DNA of 64,000 nucleotides from Paramyrothecium sp. XJ0827 (lineage: Eukaryota > Ascomycota > Sordariomycetes > Hypocreales > Stachybotryaceae): positions 2,976,001 through 3,040,000 of the forward strand of contig JAJFPB010000009.1 of the NCBI GenBank assembly GCA_020881915.1, written 5' to 3'. Both the position numbers and the translations under genes were made by a program. Shown piece by piece: positions 21,307 through 33,007 of this stretch (positions are counted from its first letter, which is position 1; every line of letters starts with the position of its first letter). Below the pieces are notes generated by a model. That model was not told the DNA's origin. It saw nothing but the letters and a program-made list of their open reading frames with translations, and did not search any database.

Positions 21307-22985
21307 GGTGAATCGTTAAACTGGGAGTCTCCGGAGCTTGCAAAGGAGAACGATGGTCTTAGATAATTGAACGGCTAAGGGGCGGTGGCCGTAAGTAAGG
21401 GTGGCATATAGGGCTGTAGGACTGTAAGGTTTGAGGAGGTATGTATCCGTGATGTAGACCTAGCGAGTCAGCACAGCTGGGATACAAACTTGCAAGCAAT
21501 AGCGGCGATGGCCGATGAATTGCAGGAGTTTTCTCTCCAGCAGGCACGCTACAGAGCATCATGGAGCCTCGTTGCCACCTCTTGTTTGTCGAGCTCAAGA
21601 CCCGAGTCTAGGCCCGGGCGACGCCTACGTCCGTGACACCCATCTCAAGTAAGTCAAGGCTCCCTGCGTTGAACGTCAGACTGCTGATCCGAAACTGGGA
21701 TAGGCCTAGAAGCATGCTGATGGTAGGCTACCATGTCTCCAACCCCTGTCGTACCATCCCTCAGTAGGGTTCACGCTACCGAAAGCGGTTCAATCGCGCG
21801 CATACTCTGAGTGAACGACGGCTTTACTCTTCCGCGTGCAGCATCTCAGCCAGCGTCGACCCGAGGCCACGGAGCGCAGGGTCTCGCCCTGCGGCATCTC
21901 CGCTCTGTCAGCATTCTCTGTCCACCTCCTTACACGCTGCTGACGGCATCATCTGCCGATCGTTAAGGGGCCAATCTCCCTTTGTGCTACGAGCAAATGC
22001 AGGTCCAGCGCGTCTAACTTCCCAACTTGGTAACGCAAGCTTCTAGGCTTCCAGACGCACGCACTATACACTTACAGGACGGTTCTCATTGGCCGAGTCA
22101 TGCCATCCCCGACAGGAGCGGCGTCATCCACCACGTCAGACGACGAGAAGCATCATGTACACAGCCCGAATCTCAACCATTCGGATCAAAAATGCGACAC
22201 TCCGACCACTAGACCACAATTCGAACCAGGATCCTTTGGAAGTTGATCACCATGAAGAATTTTTGTGCTGCGCTCACGTCCTCTGCTGGAGATGAAAACG
22301 TCATTTTGCCGCACTGCATAAACTATCGATGTTTTCGAGATCGAATGCGGAGGCGTAGAAAGGGAGAATAATGACCTTGTGCGCGTTTGAACCTTTCAAG
22401 CAGAAAGGGGGCAGATCATCGATAACAAAGCCCCTCGGAGTACCAGCAGTAAGGTTGGGCTTGTAAGTTGCCCAGCTCATGTAGACTTGGCGATATGGAT
22501 TCGAGCCCGTTCCAGGCCCTCGGCTCGCGCATTGTGGCGATACCGGGCCCCCTTTCTCGTCTTTGCTTCACGCCCACAGTGGCATTATCATCATGAACCG
22601 ATGAAACGGTCTTTGGCCGGGACTTTAGTCACAGAAAAGCCTTTCCCTGCGCTTTCTAGACCTATTGTGGAAATCGTCGGCAAGTCTTTTTGCTTAAACC
22701 GCCGCTGCGGGAGACTGAAGGTACATTACATACCCTGTTATTCCTTTCATTCATATATCTGGCTGGTTTTGCAACTGTCTCCTATGTTTTCATATTTCGG
22801 TACGCCACAAATTGGGCTTTGATCTGAGCTCTTCTCTTCACACGGCCACCTTTCTCACACCTCTGTTATCCCATTCCCCCTTTCATTGGCATTCCGAATT
22901 CAGTCTGTCTTGCCTCTAGAGAGGGTGGTTCTCTCTACCTCGCATCCACCATTATCCTCTTGCCTCTTTCAACCCATTGGTTGCC
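21307..22985. other. Divergent promoter region between LysM/WSC and chitinase genes
   Basis: About 1.7 kb without a supported protein gene. It holds both promoters and a degenerate tRNA-like segment (about 22150-22226). A CT-rich leader precedes the chitinase ATG. Confidence 0.5.
22150..22226 (-). other. tRNA-like relic (A-box present, B-box degenerate)
   Basis: On the minus strand TGGTCTAGTGGTC (22216-22204) matches the A-box/D-arm of Glu/Pro/His tRNAs. GGTTGAGATTCGG follows about 38 bp later where a B-box GGTTCGANTCC is expected. A GGTTCGAAT sequence sits just upstream of the A-box instead. The stems do not pair well, so this is probably a decayed tRNA or tRNA-derived repeat rather than a working gene. 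Confidence 0.25.
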
Positions 22986-25900
22986 ATGGCTTCCAAGCAA
23001 AGACTGTGGGCCCTCTTCGGAGCTCTTCTCATCATTAGAGCCTCCGCTTCTCAAATTTCGACACTTGACAAAATCCTTCCTCGAGATGAGGTTTCGACGA
23101 CTGTCGACACTTCTCAGGATCCGGAGCTTCAAGAATGGCTAGCCGCACTTCAAAGAGCACCCGCTCTGACTACTTGCCCTCTTTCATGCACCGATCTCGC
23201 CACGTCTAGGGATGGATGGGCCTTGTTTCCCGATCCTGCCAGTCTCTCCGCGTGCAACGAGACTATGCTTCTCGATGTTGCAATCCAGAATGATATTGAT
23301 AATGGTCAATATACCAAGCTCGCAATCAAGGCCTGTGCTGCCGACTATTCTTCCGATAGCAAGGTGTTCGAAGCTGATGAGGAGACCGCTGCTCTCTGCT
23401 CTACTCCAAACCATGTCATGCTCAATACCTCAGTCACTTTATCCACATCACATCCCGCTGCTCGCTCCGGTGATGGCTTCTCATCTCAGCATTTGATCGC
23501 TGCAGGACGTCAAGTCGTCGCCCACCTCGGCACCGAGAAGCCTTCGTGTACGCGCAACACTCTGAGCTTCTCATATTCCCAATCTGCCCTAATTGGTGTA
23601 TTTGGCGGTGCAGAAGTCCACCAGCACGGTCTTACTACCGAGATCTTAAATCGATTCCTTGAATACGTTGAACGGAGATCTTTATCCAGGACGGCTATTG
23701 TGCAGCTTTGCGAGGGCGATGGCCGTGGAGCGGATTACGGTGTTGGCATCGTTGCCGGCAGCTCCAAGAACTTTGCCCTTGTTCAGGAGACTGTCCGAAC
23801 ATGGGCAGACGGGAAATGCGTCCCCGACGTCGATGGTGATGCTAACTGGATGACGGTGACTATTCGCGTTCCTAAGGCTGAACCCCAAGCTGCCAACTCA
23901 ACCGAGATTGTCACCTCAGAGAAAGCGACTTCTCCCGCTCATATTTGGTCACGGTCTAGACCATCCCTTGCCGACTTGGCTCCCCGTGCTGAGTGCCGCC
24001 ATATCAAGGTCCAATCTGGCGACGGCTGCTGGGCTTTGGCCGACAGGTGCAAGATTAGCCAGACCGACCTAGTCAAGTTCAATACTCGGGCGAATTTCTG
24101 CAACACGCTTGTTATTGGCGAGCCCGTCTGCTGCAGCACAGGTACTCTGCCCGAGACAATCCCTGGTGGTAATTCTGATGGCACTTGCAAAACAAGAAGC
24201 GTCGTCAGCGGAGATTCTTGTGGCTCCCTAGCCTCCAAGTGTGGCATTTCCGAAAATGACTTTCTCAAAGTCAATACTAAGCAGAATCTCTGCTCTACTT
24301 TGGCTGTTGGCCAGCCGGTGTGTTGCACACGAGGCAACTTACCCGATGTTCGTCCTAAGCCCAAGCCTAATGGAAACTGTTTCGATTATACTATCAAGGG
24401 TGGTGATGACTGTTCAACTCTTGCGGCTAGGAATGGCCTGACTGCTGCCAACATCGAGTCATTCAACAAGAACACTTGGGGCTGGAATGGCTGTAAGGTG
24501 CTGTATCCCGATACTAAAATATGCTTAAGTACTGGGACACCTCCAATGCCTGCACCCGTATCGGTAAGTCAGCATGCATTTACCTGGTCTATGCCTCTCT
24601 CCGCAGTAAACTAAATCCATCTTCTAGAATGCCGTCTGTGGTCCCACGGTTCCGGGTACAGTCCAGCCTCCATCCGGCACCAACATTTCCTCCCTTAATC
24701 CTTGCCCATTGAATGCTTGCTGCAACATCTGGGGTCACTGTGGGTTGACTGCTGATTTCTGCACCATCTCAAAATCAGAAACTGGCGCTCCTGGAACTTC
24801 TGCGCCAGGCAAGAACGGATGTGAGCACAAGTCTACCTCCTGCAACTCAGTGTGTGTGTAACGTCCACTAATAATTCCGTGAAGGTATTTTCAATTGCGG
24901 CATGGACATCATCAAGGGCCCCGCCCCTGCAAGCAAGATCAATGTCGCTTACTTCGAGGCCTGGAACGGCAACCGGGATTGTTTGCACATGGACGTGGAC
25001 CAGATTGACAAAACTCGCTATACCCATATCCATTTTGCATTCGTCGACATCACTCCCGATTTCAAGATCGATACAAGGAGCGTTCAACAGCAATTCGATA
25101 TCTTCAAAAGGCTAACCGGGATTAAGAAAATTGTATCCTTCGGTGGCTGGGACTTCAGTAATATGCCCGGGACTTTCAGGATTCTTCGTGAGGCCACTAA
25201 GCCTGCGAATAGAGCAACATTTGTCAGGAACCTTCTCGAATTCGTCAGGACTCACAACTTGGATGGCATTGATTTGGATTGGGAATACCCCGGTGTAAGT
25301 ATCTCCTGCATCTTCTGTACCCGTGGCACCACTCCATACCATGTCGAGCATGAACCTTGGCTTGTCAGAGACTCCGAGTCAGGTGTTGGGCACGCTGTCA
25401 GCTACACATGGGTAGACGGCAGGACAATCAACGATAAATTAATCTCGTGGCCACGATAACCTTCTCAACCAGATGCTAATATTTCAAATTCAGGCTCCTG
25501 ATATTCCTGATATACCTCCTGGCAACCCTGAGGAGGGCAACAATTATTATCAGACCCTTGTGGACATAAAATCACAGATTGGCAGCGGTAAAACCGTCTC
25601 CTTCGCAGCCCCTGCCTCCTATCACTATCTCAAGTCTTTCCCTATGAAGAAAATGGGCGAATCTCTTGACTATGTGATTTACATGACCTATGATCTCCAT
25701 GGCCAGTGGGATTATGGTAATCAGTGGACTTCACCTGGATGCCCTACTGGTAACTGCCTCCGGTCACATATTAATGAGACCGAGACTAAGGACGCTCTCG
25801 CCATGGTTACTAAGGCCGGTGTTCCCTCAAATAAGGTGGTGGTTGGTGTCTCTTCCTACGGACGATCCTTTAAGATGGCTGCAGCAGGCTGTGATGGGCC

Positions 25901-27482
25901 CAACTGTAAATTTACAGGCACCAACCGTGTTTCTAATGCTGCCAAGGGTCGCTGTACTGGTACAGCGGGATACATCTCGAATGCTGAAATTGCGGAGATT
26001 ATTGAATCTGGTAGAGTAACGAAGCAGTGGAAGGCCGCTGGGTCTAATATCCTCGTCTATGAAAATACGGAATGGGTGGCTTACATGGATGAGGATCTAA
26101 AAAGCACACGGGCTGCTTTCTATAACTCTTATAACTTTGCAGGTACCACGGACTGGGCCGTCGATTTGCAAAAGTTCTGGGGTGGAAATGGTGGCGGCGG
26201 CGATGGCGATGGCGGCGACGGTGACGGTGATGGTGACGGCAGTGATGGTGGCACCAACGGCGACTATGTTGACACTGAGTACAAACCCTGCACCGGCACT
26301 TACGACTCTTTCAAACAGATCGAGGATTCAAAGGAAGTCATCCCTAGGCACTGTCTCAACAAATACATCCTCAATGTCGAGATTGCGGTCATGGATGGCG
26401 CGTTAAGGAAGTACAAGGAGCTCGTCGACGGTGATTATGACGAGAAATTCGCTACTTACGCCCGCTATGTCGAGGAACAGGTTCCGGACCAGATCAATCA
26501 ATTCGTGGGAGACAATGGAGACAAATACTTTCAGTGCAGAGAAACGAAAGAACGGCAGTGCTGCGACGACTGCACGTACATCTTCTGCCACCAGGACTGC
26601 AGCGAAGACCCTAGTTGCGCGGATGGCCTCACGACCGAAGATATCGATTGCCCAACGAACCTCAGAGACAATGATGTCGGCTGGGGAGCCACAATTCCCA
26701 AGGCCACATACATTATGGAGGACGAGAATGGGTTTTTCAAGGACATTTATGAAGAGTACGGTATCGAAAAGGACTGGATCAAGTTTGGCAGGAGGAGAAT
26801 CTCCACACCCAACGGCTGCCAGCACGTCGAAGAAGAAATCAATGAGTGCATCGAGGAGAGAAGCACTTACTGGTACGACTACCCGAACAAAGGCGACGTG
26901 GAAGTGTTCGATCCCAAAGACCTGATTGGCGACAGCTATGATGAATCGAAGGATCTTCTAAACCGTCTCAGGAAATTCCAAGAAGAGGACCTTGAAGAGG
27001 ACGACATGATGTTCGAAGCACTGACCTGGTACGATATGGTCGACGCTGCTGCGATGCCGGCCTTCACGATGGAACAGGCTGTCGCGAGCATGGATAAGGT
27101 CATCGAAACGGCGGAGGAGATTGAGAAGAGGGAGCGAGAAGCCTTCATCCTCAACTTCATCGGTGGCCTGCTCTTTTTCATTCCCTTTATTGGAGGAGCG
27201 ATCGGAGGAGCAGCCATGGCGCCGCTGCGTGCCATCCTGACCTTGATCGGAACGGTGGGCGAAGCTGGTCTGCTGGTGTACGGTATCGTCGAGGACCCTG
27301 ACAGCGCCTTTATGAGCATCTTTGCTGCTTTGGCCGGCGCTGCTCTGGGCCGAGGTGGGTTCAAGGATGCGGCCGTCGCCAGACGAGATATGTCGGACGC
27401 GGAGCTGAGAGACCTGGGTCCCATCAAGGAGAAGTTGATCAAGATTGACGATCTCCGCGGATCGTTCTGCTCCATTAGGTAA
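22986..27482 (+). CDS. Killer-toxin-like GH18 chitinase (subgroup C) with LysM and CBM18
   Basis: Exons 22986-24563, 24628-24820, 24885-25294 and 25494-27482 give 1389 residues. The order is a signal peptide (about 1-22); an N-terminal Cys-containing region (about 50-320); LysM modules at about 337-390, 400-450 and 460-515; a CBM18 hevein-like domain (about 545-590, [15 protein letters not shown]); and a GH18 barrel (about 605-950). The barrel has the SFGGWDFS strand and an intact DGIDLDWE motif with catalytic Glu724. A Gly/Asp repeat linker (about 957-985) follows, then a C-terminal region of about 400 residues with paired Cys, acidic helices and two hydrophobic segments (about 1290-1355). 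Exon joins restore the family motifs NGC..NCG and DWEYPGAPDIP. Members resemble the alpha/beta subunit of yeast chitinase-type killer toxins and are thought to permeabilise or attack competitors' walls. The secreted product acts on extracellular chitin. Confidence 0.95.
26181..26270 (+). repeat. GGYGAY-type repeat coding a Gly/Asp linker
   Basis: An in-frame run of GGCGAT/GGTGAC-like hexamers encodes an alternating Gly-Asp linker between the GH18 barrel and the C-terminal region of the chitinase. Such runs change length easily. Confidence 0.7.
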
Positions 27483-27702
27483 AGGGAACGAGTGGTGGGT
27501 CAGACTTTCAAGATGAAAAGTGAAAAGAAAATGGGGTAGGTCGTCGGCCACGGCAGATTGAGTAGAGAATCTGACAAATAGAAATTTACTGCCTTTTCTT
27601 CAAGCATCTTCAAGTGCGGCCCCTTTCTGTACTCCTTTGTGGTACCAATTGCTGAAGCACGGGAGGCAGAAGTGTATGAAGTTGTGAAATATGGATCTTG
27701 GT

Positions 27703-27978
27703 TTAACGCACACGGATGGTTCCCTCACCGAAAGAGGATTGCGTCGGGTTGTCAAGATCTGTCTTGTGGAGCAAAAGACCAACATGCTTAAGCGAAAATC
27801 CATTGTTAATGCGCCAGAACCACGGCAAATGGGCGTCTTTTGCCCATGCTGCTAATTCTCTCAGTCCCTCGACAACCTGATAGATGTGCAGCATGACCCT
27901 CGTGCTACCAAATGGCAGCCCCATCCAAAGAATTGTCTTGTTTTTCTTGTCGTGTCGCCAGCACAATTGTCCTCTCAT
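27703..27978 (-). CDS. Unidentified small open frame
   Basis: ATG-started frame coding for 91 residues, basic at the N-terminus, with a helical centre (VVEGLRELAAWAKDAH). No signal peptide, domain or convincing intron partner. It might be an exon of a small gene antisense to the chitinase 3' side; support is weak. Confidence 0.2.
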   Translation of the reverse strand: MRGQLCWRHDKKNKTILWMGLPFGSTRVMLHIYQVVEGLRELAAWAKDAHLPWFWRINNGFSLKHVGLLLHKTDLDNPTQSSFGEGTIRVR

Positions 27979-28602
27979 GACCTCGACTACCTTATAATAC
28001 TAGGGATGAAGCCGAGTCGCGACAGTGCTTTGTTTGCCTGTTCCTTTTCTCTCAGATGACTGTAGCATCTTGCCTGCCGCATCGTTTTGCTCATCGCCAT
28101 CGCTCTTTGTGAACAGTCTACCTTCCGCCGGGAGGGTCAAGTGCACTTCATCTCAAGTGAGGTCACGACCCCATTGGTTACTTCCTCAGCAACCTAGGAA
28201 TTTGGGGCGGTAATGCAGGTTTATTTCGCCATTGGCATCAGGCAATTCTCATTTCGCGGTCGACTGCTTCCGGCAAACGTGGGAACTCCGATTTAGTCCA
28301 TTCCAACTTGTCCAAATCGTTACGTTGCCGTGCACATTGTCAAAGTGAGGCATTTGCGCACCCTGTTGAATTACGCGGAATGCAATTGTTATTACTGGTC
28401 ATATCCGTCAAAATAGCAAAGATAATGCTGATGGTCTAATAGACCTGTCGGTCCTCATTGCGTCCTTCTGCCCGGAACATTTAGATCTTGGTTCCAAAGT
28501 ACCCATCTGCAAGTAACTGCCAATGGGCGGACGCGCACGTGTGCAGGGGTGTCATCCCATGCATGTTGGTTTGGTTGGTCGGGTGGCTGTGCACCAATGG
28601 GG

Positions 28603-28612
28603 TATATATAAG
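28603..28612 (+). promoter_or_regulatory. TATA box of the DUF7730 gene
   Basis: TATATATAAG lies about 100 bp upstream of the ATG at 28709, with a CCAAT-like site about 10 bp before it. Confidence 0.5.
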
Positions 28613-28708
28613 CTGAGCATGTCCCCATTCTAGCCCTTGAGGCCTCAAGCAGTGCTCTTACCGGCACATCATCGTTAGCGAAAGCGTCATACTGGAGTAA
28701 CTTGGAGC

Positions 28709-30109
28709 ATGACACTTAGACCCCCCTCAACTTTGGATGCTAGCCGCTCCCCTTCGCCATCGCCGCCTCAAGACCCAACTGAGCTCAATCGTCTATCACC
28801 GCCCGCAAGCCCCGTAACACCGCAGGAACCAGAAGTGCCGTCGCCAACATCGCCGCATTACAGTGCATCATCGCCTTCATATTCAATTGTTTCTCGGAGC
28901 CGAGAAGGATCAGAAGAACCTGAGATCGTACCGCCACCGTCTTTTTCTGTGACTCCCCGACCGCGACCTCTCACACCGCCGGGATTTCGGCTCGACAACT
29001 CGAATGATACCCCTTACGCCTTGTTCCAAGAGTCATGTCCATTCTTCTGGCTCCCACCAAATATCAGGCGAGATATTCTTCGGCTGGCTTTCGGCGACAA
29101 GGGTCTTCACATGAACCTCTCCTACAATTATCCCAATGCATCCATCCAGGTGGTCCCTGAAAATCACTGCGGCATTGCCAATCACCACAAAAGTTGGGAC
29201 CAAAAACAACGAGAATTTGACAAAAAACAGCCCCTGTCTTGGCGTTGGTGGAGCTCCATTTGCCATCGTCTTGCGCCTGATGCATCTGATCCCGTGACAA
29301 GAATGAATCTGTGGGCCAAGCATCCTAGCGAGAGGCTATGGGCCGATAATTGCCGTAACGGTCAAGCGAACAATTGCTTCGCTTGGAGGAGTCCGAATAA
29401 GCCGTCTGCTTGCTACATTGGAATAATGGGCTGGCTTCTGTCCTGTCGACAAACGTGAGTACTTCAGATGCCAATGTGAGAAGTTTGCCAACAAGTGCAC
29501 AGCTATGCCGAGGGTATCGAGGTGCTATACTCAACCAACACCTTTATAATCATGGATGAACCCTTGATGTTGAACATCTCGCGATTCCTTCTACCGCAAC
29601 GACTTGACATGATACATTATCTGGAAAGTACTTGGAAACTGCGCAGGTGTCATGGCCTTGATGAGGCCATACTTGATGAAGCACATTTAGATGGTTTCCT
29701 ACATGCTCTATTATCACACTTTCCGTCTTTGCGTCGTCTTCATATCTACTTTGATGACACTGCGAACTTCCCATTCACCGAACCCATGGAACCACTTCAA
29801 AGGTGTCTCGACAAATTCGTTCAACGCAAGTCCGATCTAGACACCTGCATATTCTCAGTCCCAAGCAGATGGTTCTGGAATTTTCGTATGAACAAGCTAC
29901 ATATCGTCGATGATGGATACAAACAAGCTCGTTCCCAAATTTGGCGGAATACTAATGGTACAAATGATAATTCCCGGCTACCCTTTGTTGATGGGTATCC
30001 AGGTCCTCCCCGCCACCTGGACGATACTACGGCTCGTATCAGCGGTTATTGGATTTTAGATGCAAGAGATAGCTGCCGAATGATGTTTTGTATGGGCGAT
30101 AGCTACTGA
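28709..30109 (+). CDS. DUF7730-type (F-box-like) protein
   Basis: Exons 28709-29454 and 29503-30109 give 450 residues. The GTGAGT donor joins a CACAG acceptor so that CRQT-YAEGIEVLYSTNTF is formed, matching the family's 'CRQ.Y.EAi.vLYstNtF' motif; the nearer AAG acceptor breaks the frame. The N-terminal 90 residues are Pro/Ser-rich and disordered. From about 105 the sequence follows the fungal F-box-like pattern FFWLPPNIRRDILRLAF, then the LLSCRQ block, then LLPQRLDMIHYLESTW. Such proteins are very numerous in Pezizomycotina, and their role (possibly ubiquitin-ligase adaptors) is unproven. No link to neighbouring genes is evident. Confidence 0.85.
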
Positions 30110-30720
30110 TCAGTTACACTTTGATGTTCATATATGGGCGAGGTCTTAATGCAACTTGTGTCTTCCGACAGCACCAGCGTTGGCGCCAACGGCGTCTATA
30201 CCGACATCGGGCACAGGGTTAACAAAGTAGATCAAAATAATTTTCTAGATTTCACTTTAAATTATATAATCAGGACGTTTTTTTATTAATCATTGAGTAA
30301 GGATTCATGAATTGTTAAATACCCTTGGAGTCCTCAGCTACCCTACACCTCATAATATCAGGCTACCCCCAATTATTATAGTAACTCGTCACAGAAGGGG
30401 CATTTCTAGCTATATACCATAAGTCTATATTATAATCCTTTCTAGCCTTAATGATAGAGTTGCTACCGAGGCAAAGTCTACCCACTAAGGATAGGCCTAA
30501 TATGTAATTTAGGTCTTCTTACTTTATTTCGTCACCAAGCCAGTACTTTCGGAGTGATGACGTAGTGCCCTGACTTGCCACATTTATGTTTCGCAAGAAA
30601 CGAACGAAGAAATATATTCTTAGGAAAAGCACTAAATATTCTCATATTTTCAGATAGCTATTACATAAGCTATATACAGAGCCCCAGCTTATAGTACATC
30701 TTATCATCAAGATTTTTACC
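30110..30720. other. AT-rich intergenic block
   Basis: No gene. The sequence is rich in TA and short A/T runs (for example 30228-30300 and 30420-30520), in contrast to the flanking coding DNA. This is consistent with old repeats mutated by RIP, but no repeat family can be recognised. Confidence 0.45.
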
Positions 30721-31575
30721 CTAAACCTTCTCATGGTGCGATTCCATAGGCTTATCATCAGCCACCTGATGTTGGAGGACAACATCAAAGGCATTAACCT
30801 GAGCTGTCTTGAACTTCCTTGCCGGCGTGCCCCGCTCGAAAACAATATCCATTTCAGCGAATGTTCGTCCGGAAGGCTCAGGCAGACGGAAAAAGTGGTA
30901 GATGATCATGCAGAAGCAAGTGCCAGCCCAGAAGAAACCCGCGAAATTGCCCCAGTTCCAAGCAGTAGGGTTGATCATATAGGGAGTCAGCACGTTGACA
31001 ACGATAGCAGCAATGTTGTAAGCGATTCGTGACAGGGCGACTGTCTTGACCTGAAGGCGACGGGTTGACATCTCTGCGACCAGCGAAAAGGCAACGGTGC
31101 CGACGGAGAACTGGTAGAAAGCGGCCCAGACAAGCATGAGGGAGCCGGTTGCGAGCGATGCGGCCCTGCTCTGAGACTCGGGGACAAGGCCAACGAAGCC
31201 GAGGACAAGCAGGGTGGTGAACAGGCCGCAGAGACCGCACAAGAACAGAGTTCGACGACCGATACCCCAAGCCATGAATGTCCAGGTCACAAAAGCTCCA
31301 ATGGTGTTGAGGCCATACTGTCCGAGGGCAAAGCTGTAGGGCATTTCGCCAGTCAAGCCTGCTTGTGCGAAGAAGTAGGTTGAATAGTTGGAAAAAGTGT
31401 TGCCAGCCAGGTTCTGGGAGACGAAAAGCATGCAGACAATTTCGGTCCGACGCAGGTTGACGCCCTTGAAGCAGTCCCTTGAGTCGAGAGGTAAGTGGAT
31501 GCGGCCCAGGCCAAAATAATTTAGACCACTGATCGGAGAACAGGAAGAGGAGGTATGATATCGACGTTTATGCAA
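30721..31575 (-). pseudogene. 5'-truncated MFS sugar (alpha-glucoside type) permease
   Basis: The open minus-strand frame matches the C-terminal half of fungal maltose/alpha-glucoside H+ symporters. Homology begins near 31497 with DCFKGVNLRRTEIVCMLF, the start of helix 7. It then runs through helices 7-12 with TYFFAQAGL, GRRTLFLCG, and the PEPSGRTFAEMDIVFERG motif of the C-terminal tail. About 259 residues remain of an expected 530-550. Only 108 bp lie between the frame and the stop of the upstream dehydrogenase, so the N-terminal six helices cannot be encoded there. The first ATG is at 31431, inside helix 7. It is therefore a broken gene. The body is otherwise intact, with no internal stop, which suggests recent truncation by rearrangement. 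Confidence 0.8.
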
Positions 31576-31683
31576 CTATTTCCCCCCCCCAGTTTCGAGT
31601 GTAATAAAATGCTACCCAGGCTATGCATGTCCAAGAGAACTCTGTGTGTCCTGTTGTAATAACAATCCCACCATCTTCTTTGC

Positions 31684-33007
31684 TCATTTGCCATTGACCT
31701 TGCCAGCGTCAAGAATTGGGCGGCCGTCATCATCAAAATAGACGGGGACGCCGTTACGGAACGAGTACTGCAGAGCGGCGGTGATCTTGCCGGCCTCGTA
31801 GGCGTCCTCTGGGGTGCAGCTCAGGGGCTTATTGTCGAGGACAGCATCGGCAAATTCGGCGATGTCGTTGAGAAAGGTCCTGTCATAAAGAGTAAACGCG
31901 TCTGGGGTGGTGGCGGTGCGGACGCCGTATTGGTCGCGGATCTCGACGCGGTTTATGGTCGAGTTTCCGCAGATGACCGAGTGGCCCTTTGTGCCGCAAA
32001 CACGTGTCTGGCCCTCAAAGCCGTTGGTCAGGGTGCGGCCCAGGTGAGTGGTGAGGATCTTGCCGTTGGCGAACTCAACCATGCCCCAGCCGTTATCGCA
32101 GTCACCGTACTTGGCCAGGTCGCCGTAGACGGCCTGCTGGCCCATGGCGACAGCCCTGTTAACCTGCTTCTTAGGATTGGTCAGGCCCGACTTGACATTA
32201 AGAAAATATCGACCAACGTCAATCTATTGTCATGGTCAGCAGCCGAGCTTAATAAGCTAAGAGAGAGAGTACCGACATCGTGGACACCCATATCGACAAA
32301 GATGCCTCCGGACTGTGCGGAAAAGGTGACAAAGAAGCCTGGCCAGCTTAGTGAGCAGAACTGGATACTACAGTGCATGTATGGCTGGTTGGCATACCCG
32401 TGGGGTCCTGCTGGTCAATGCAAGACGTCTCGACAGCATGAATCTCGCCTAGCGAGCCGTTGTCGACCAGCTCCTTGGCCGCACGGTACGAATCGTCATC
32501 TGTCACAGGTCAGCCTACTGCTCATTAACAGCAGTTCGGGGATTCTCACATCGTCGCGAGAAGGGCAGCAGGAACTTCAGATGAGGCTTGGCGGCAACCT
32601 TGGCGAGGACCTCCTCAGAGGTGGCGACGTCGACCGAGATGGGTTTCTCGCACATGACATGCTGGCAGGGTTGTCAGCTTTCCAACTTTGGCATATCCAC
32701 TCGCTAGCCAAGTTAGTCTTACCAAGCCCAGGTCGAGAGCCTGGCAGATGAGCGGCGCGTGGGTGGCTGTGGCTGTGGAGATTTGGACGGCCACGGCGCC
32801 GCTGTTCTTCATGCAGTCGAGAGGGTCGGCGAAGAACTTGACCGAGGGTGGGAGGTTGGCCGCCGCCCATTCGTCGCAGCCGGGCTTAGTGTCGCAGACG
32901 GCAACGAGCTCGATGCGAGGCTGCTGGAATGCGAGGATGCGGGCGCGAATGACGCCGAGGCGGCCGAGGCCAATCAGAGCGAGCTTGAGGCGAGGCTGAA
33001 TCGTCAT
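31684..33007 (-). CDS. Gfo/Idh/MocA oxidoreductase, inositol 2-dehydrogenase-like
   Basis: Five exons (33007-32723, 32661-32550, 32499-32398, 32338-32277, 32223-31684) give 366 residues. Splicing restores the family landmarks in order: GLGRLG in the N-terminal Rossmann fold (about 13-18), MCEKPIS with the catalytic-type Lys of the EKP motif (about 97-103), FSRRYDDSYR, DPTG-FF, SGGIFVDMGVHD-IDVGRYF with the D..H pair of the active site, and NPKKQVNRA. It should oxidise a cyclic polyol or sugar (myo-inositol or similar) with NAD(P)+ in the cytosol. The truncated permease follows directly on the same strand, so the two may once have formed a sugar uptake/oxidation pair. A TATA-like sequence lies near 33158, and a group of GTCCGAT motifs lies 250-420 bp upstream. 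Confidence 0.9.

Larger units (their letters stand above)
27483..28708. other. Intergenic
   Basis: About 1.2 kb. A minus-strand ATG frame of 91 codons (27978-27703) has protein-like composition (GLRELAAWAKDAHLPWFW) but no recognisable domain. The right end is the promoter of the DUF7730 gene, with a CCAAT-like CACCAATGG near 28592 and a TATATATAAG box. Confidence 0.45.

Noticed and set aside
22487..22822. 111-codon plus-strand ORF before the chitinase
   Set aside because: It lies in the leader/promoter region, and its composition gives no protein signature.
24821..24884. Alternative reading in which exon 2 of the chitinase continues to the stop after GTGTGTGTAA
   Set aside because: Using the GTGAGC donor at 24821 restores the family motif NGC..NCG and keeps the GH18 domain in frame.
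26403..27551. Long antisense ORFs under the chitinase C-terminal region
   Set aside because: They mirror the GC-rich coding strand; the plus strand carries clear domain structure.
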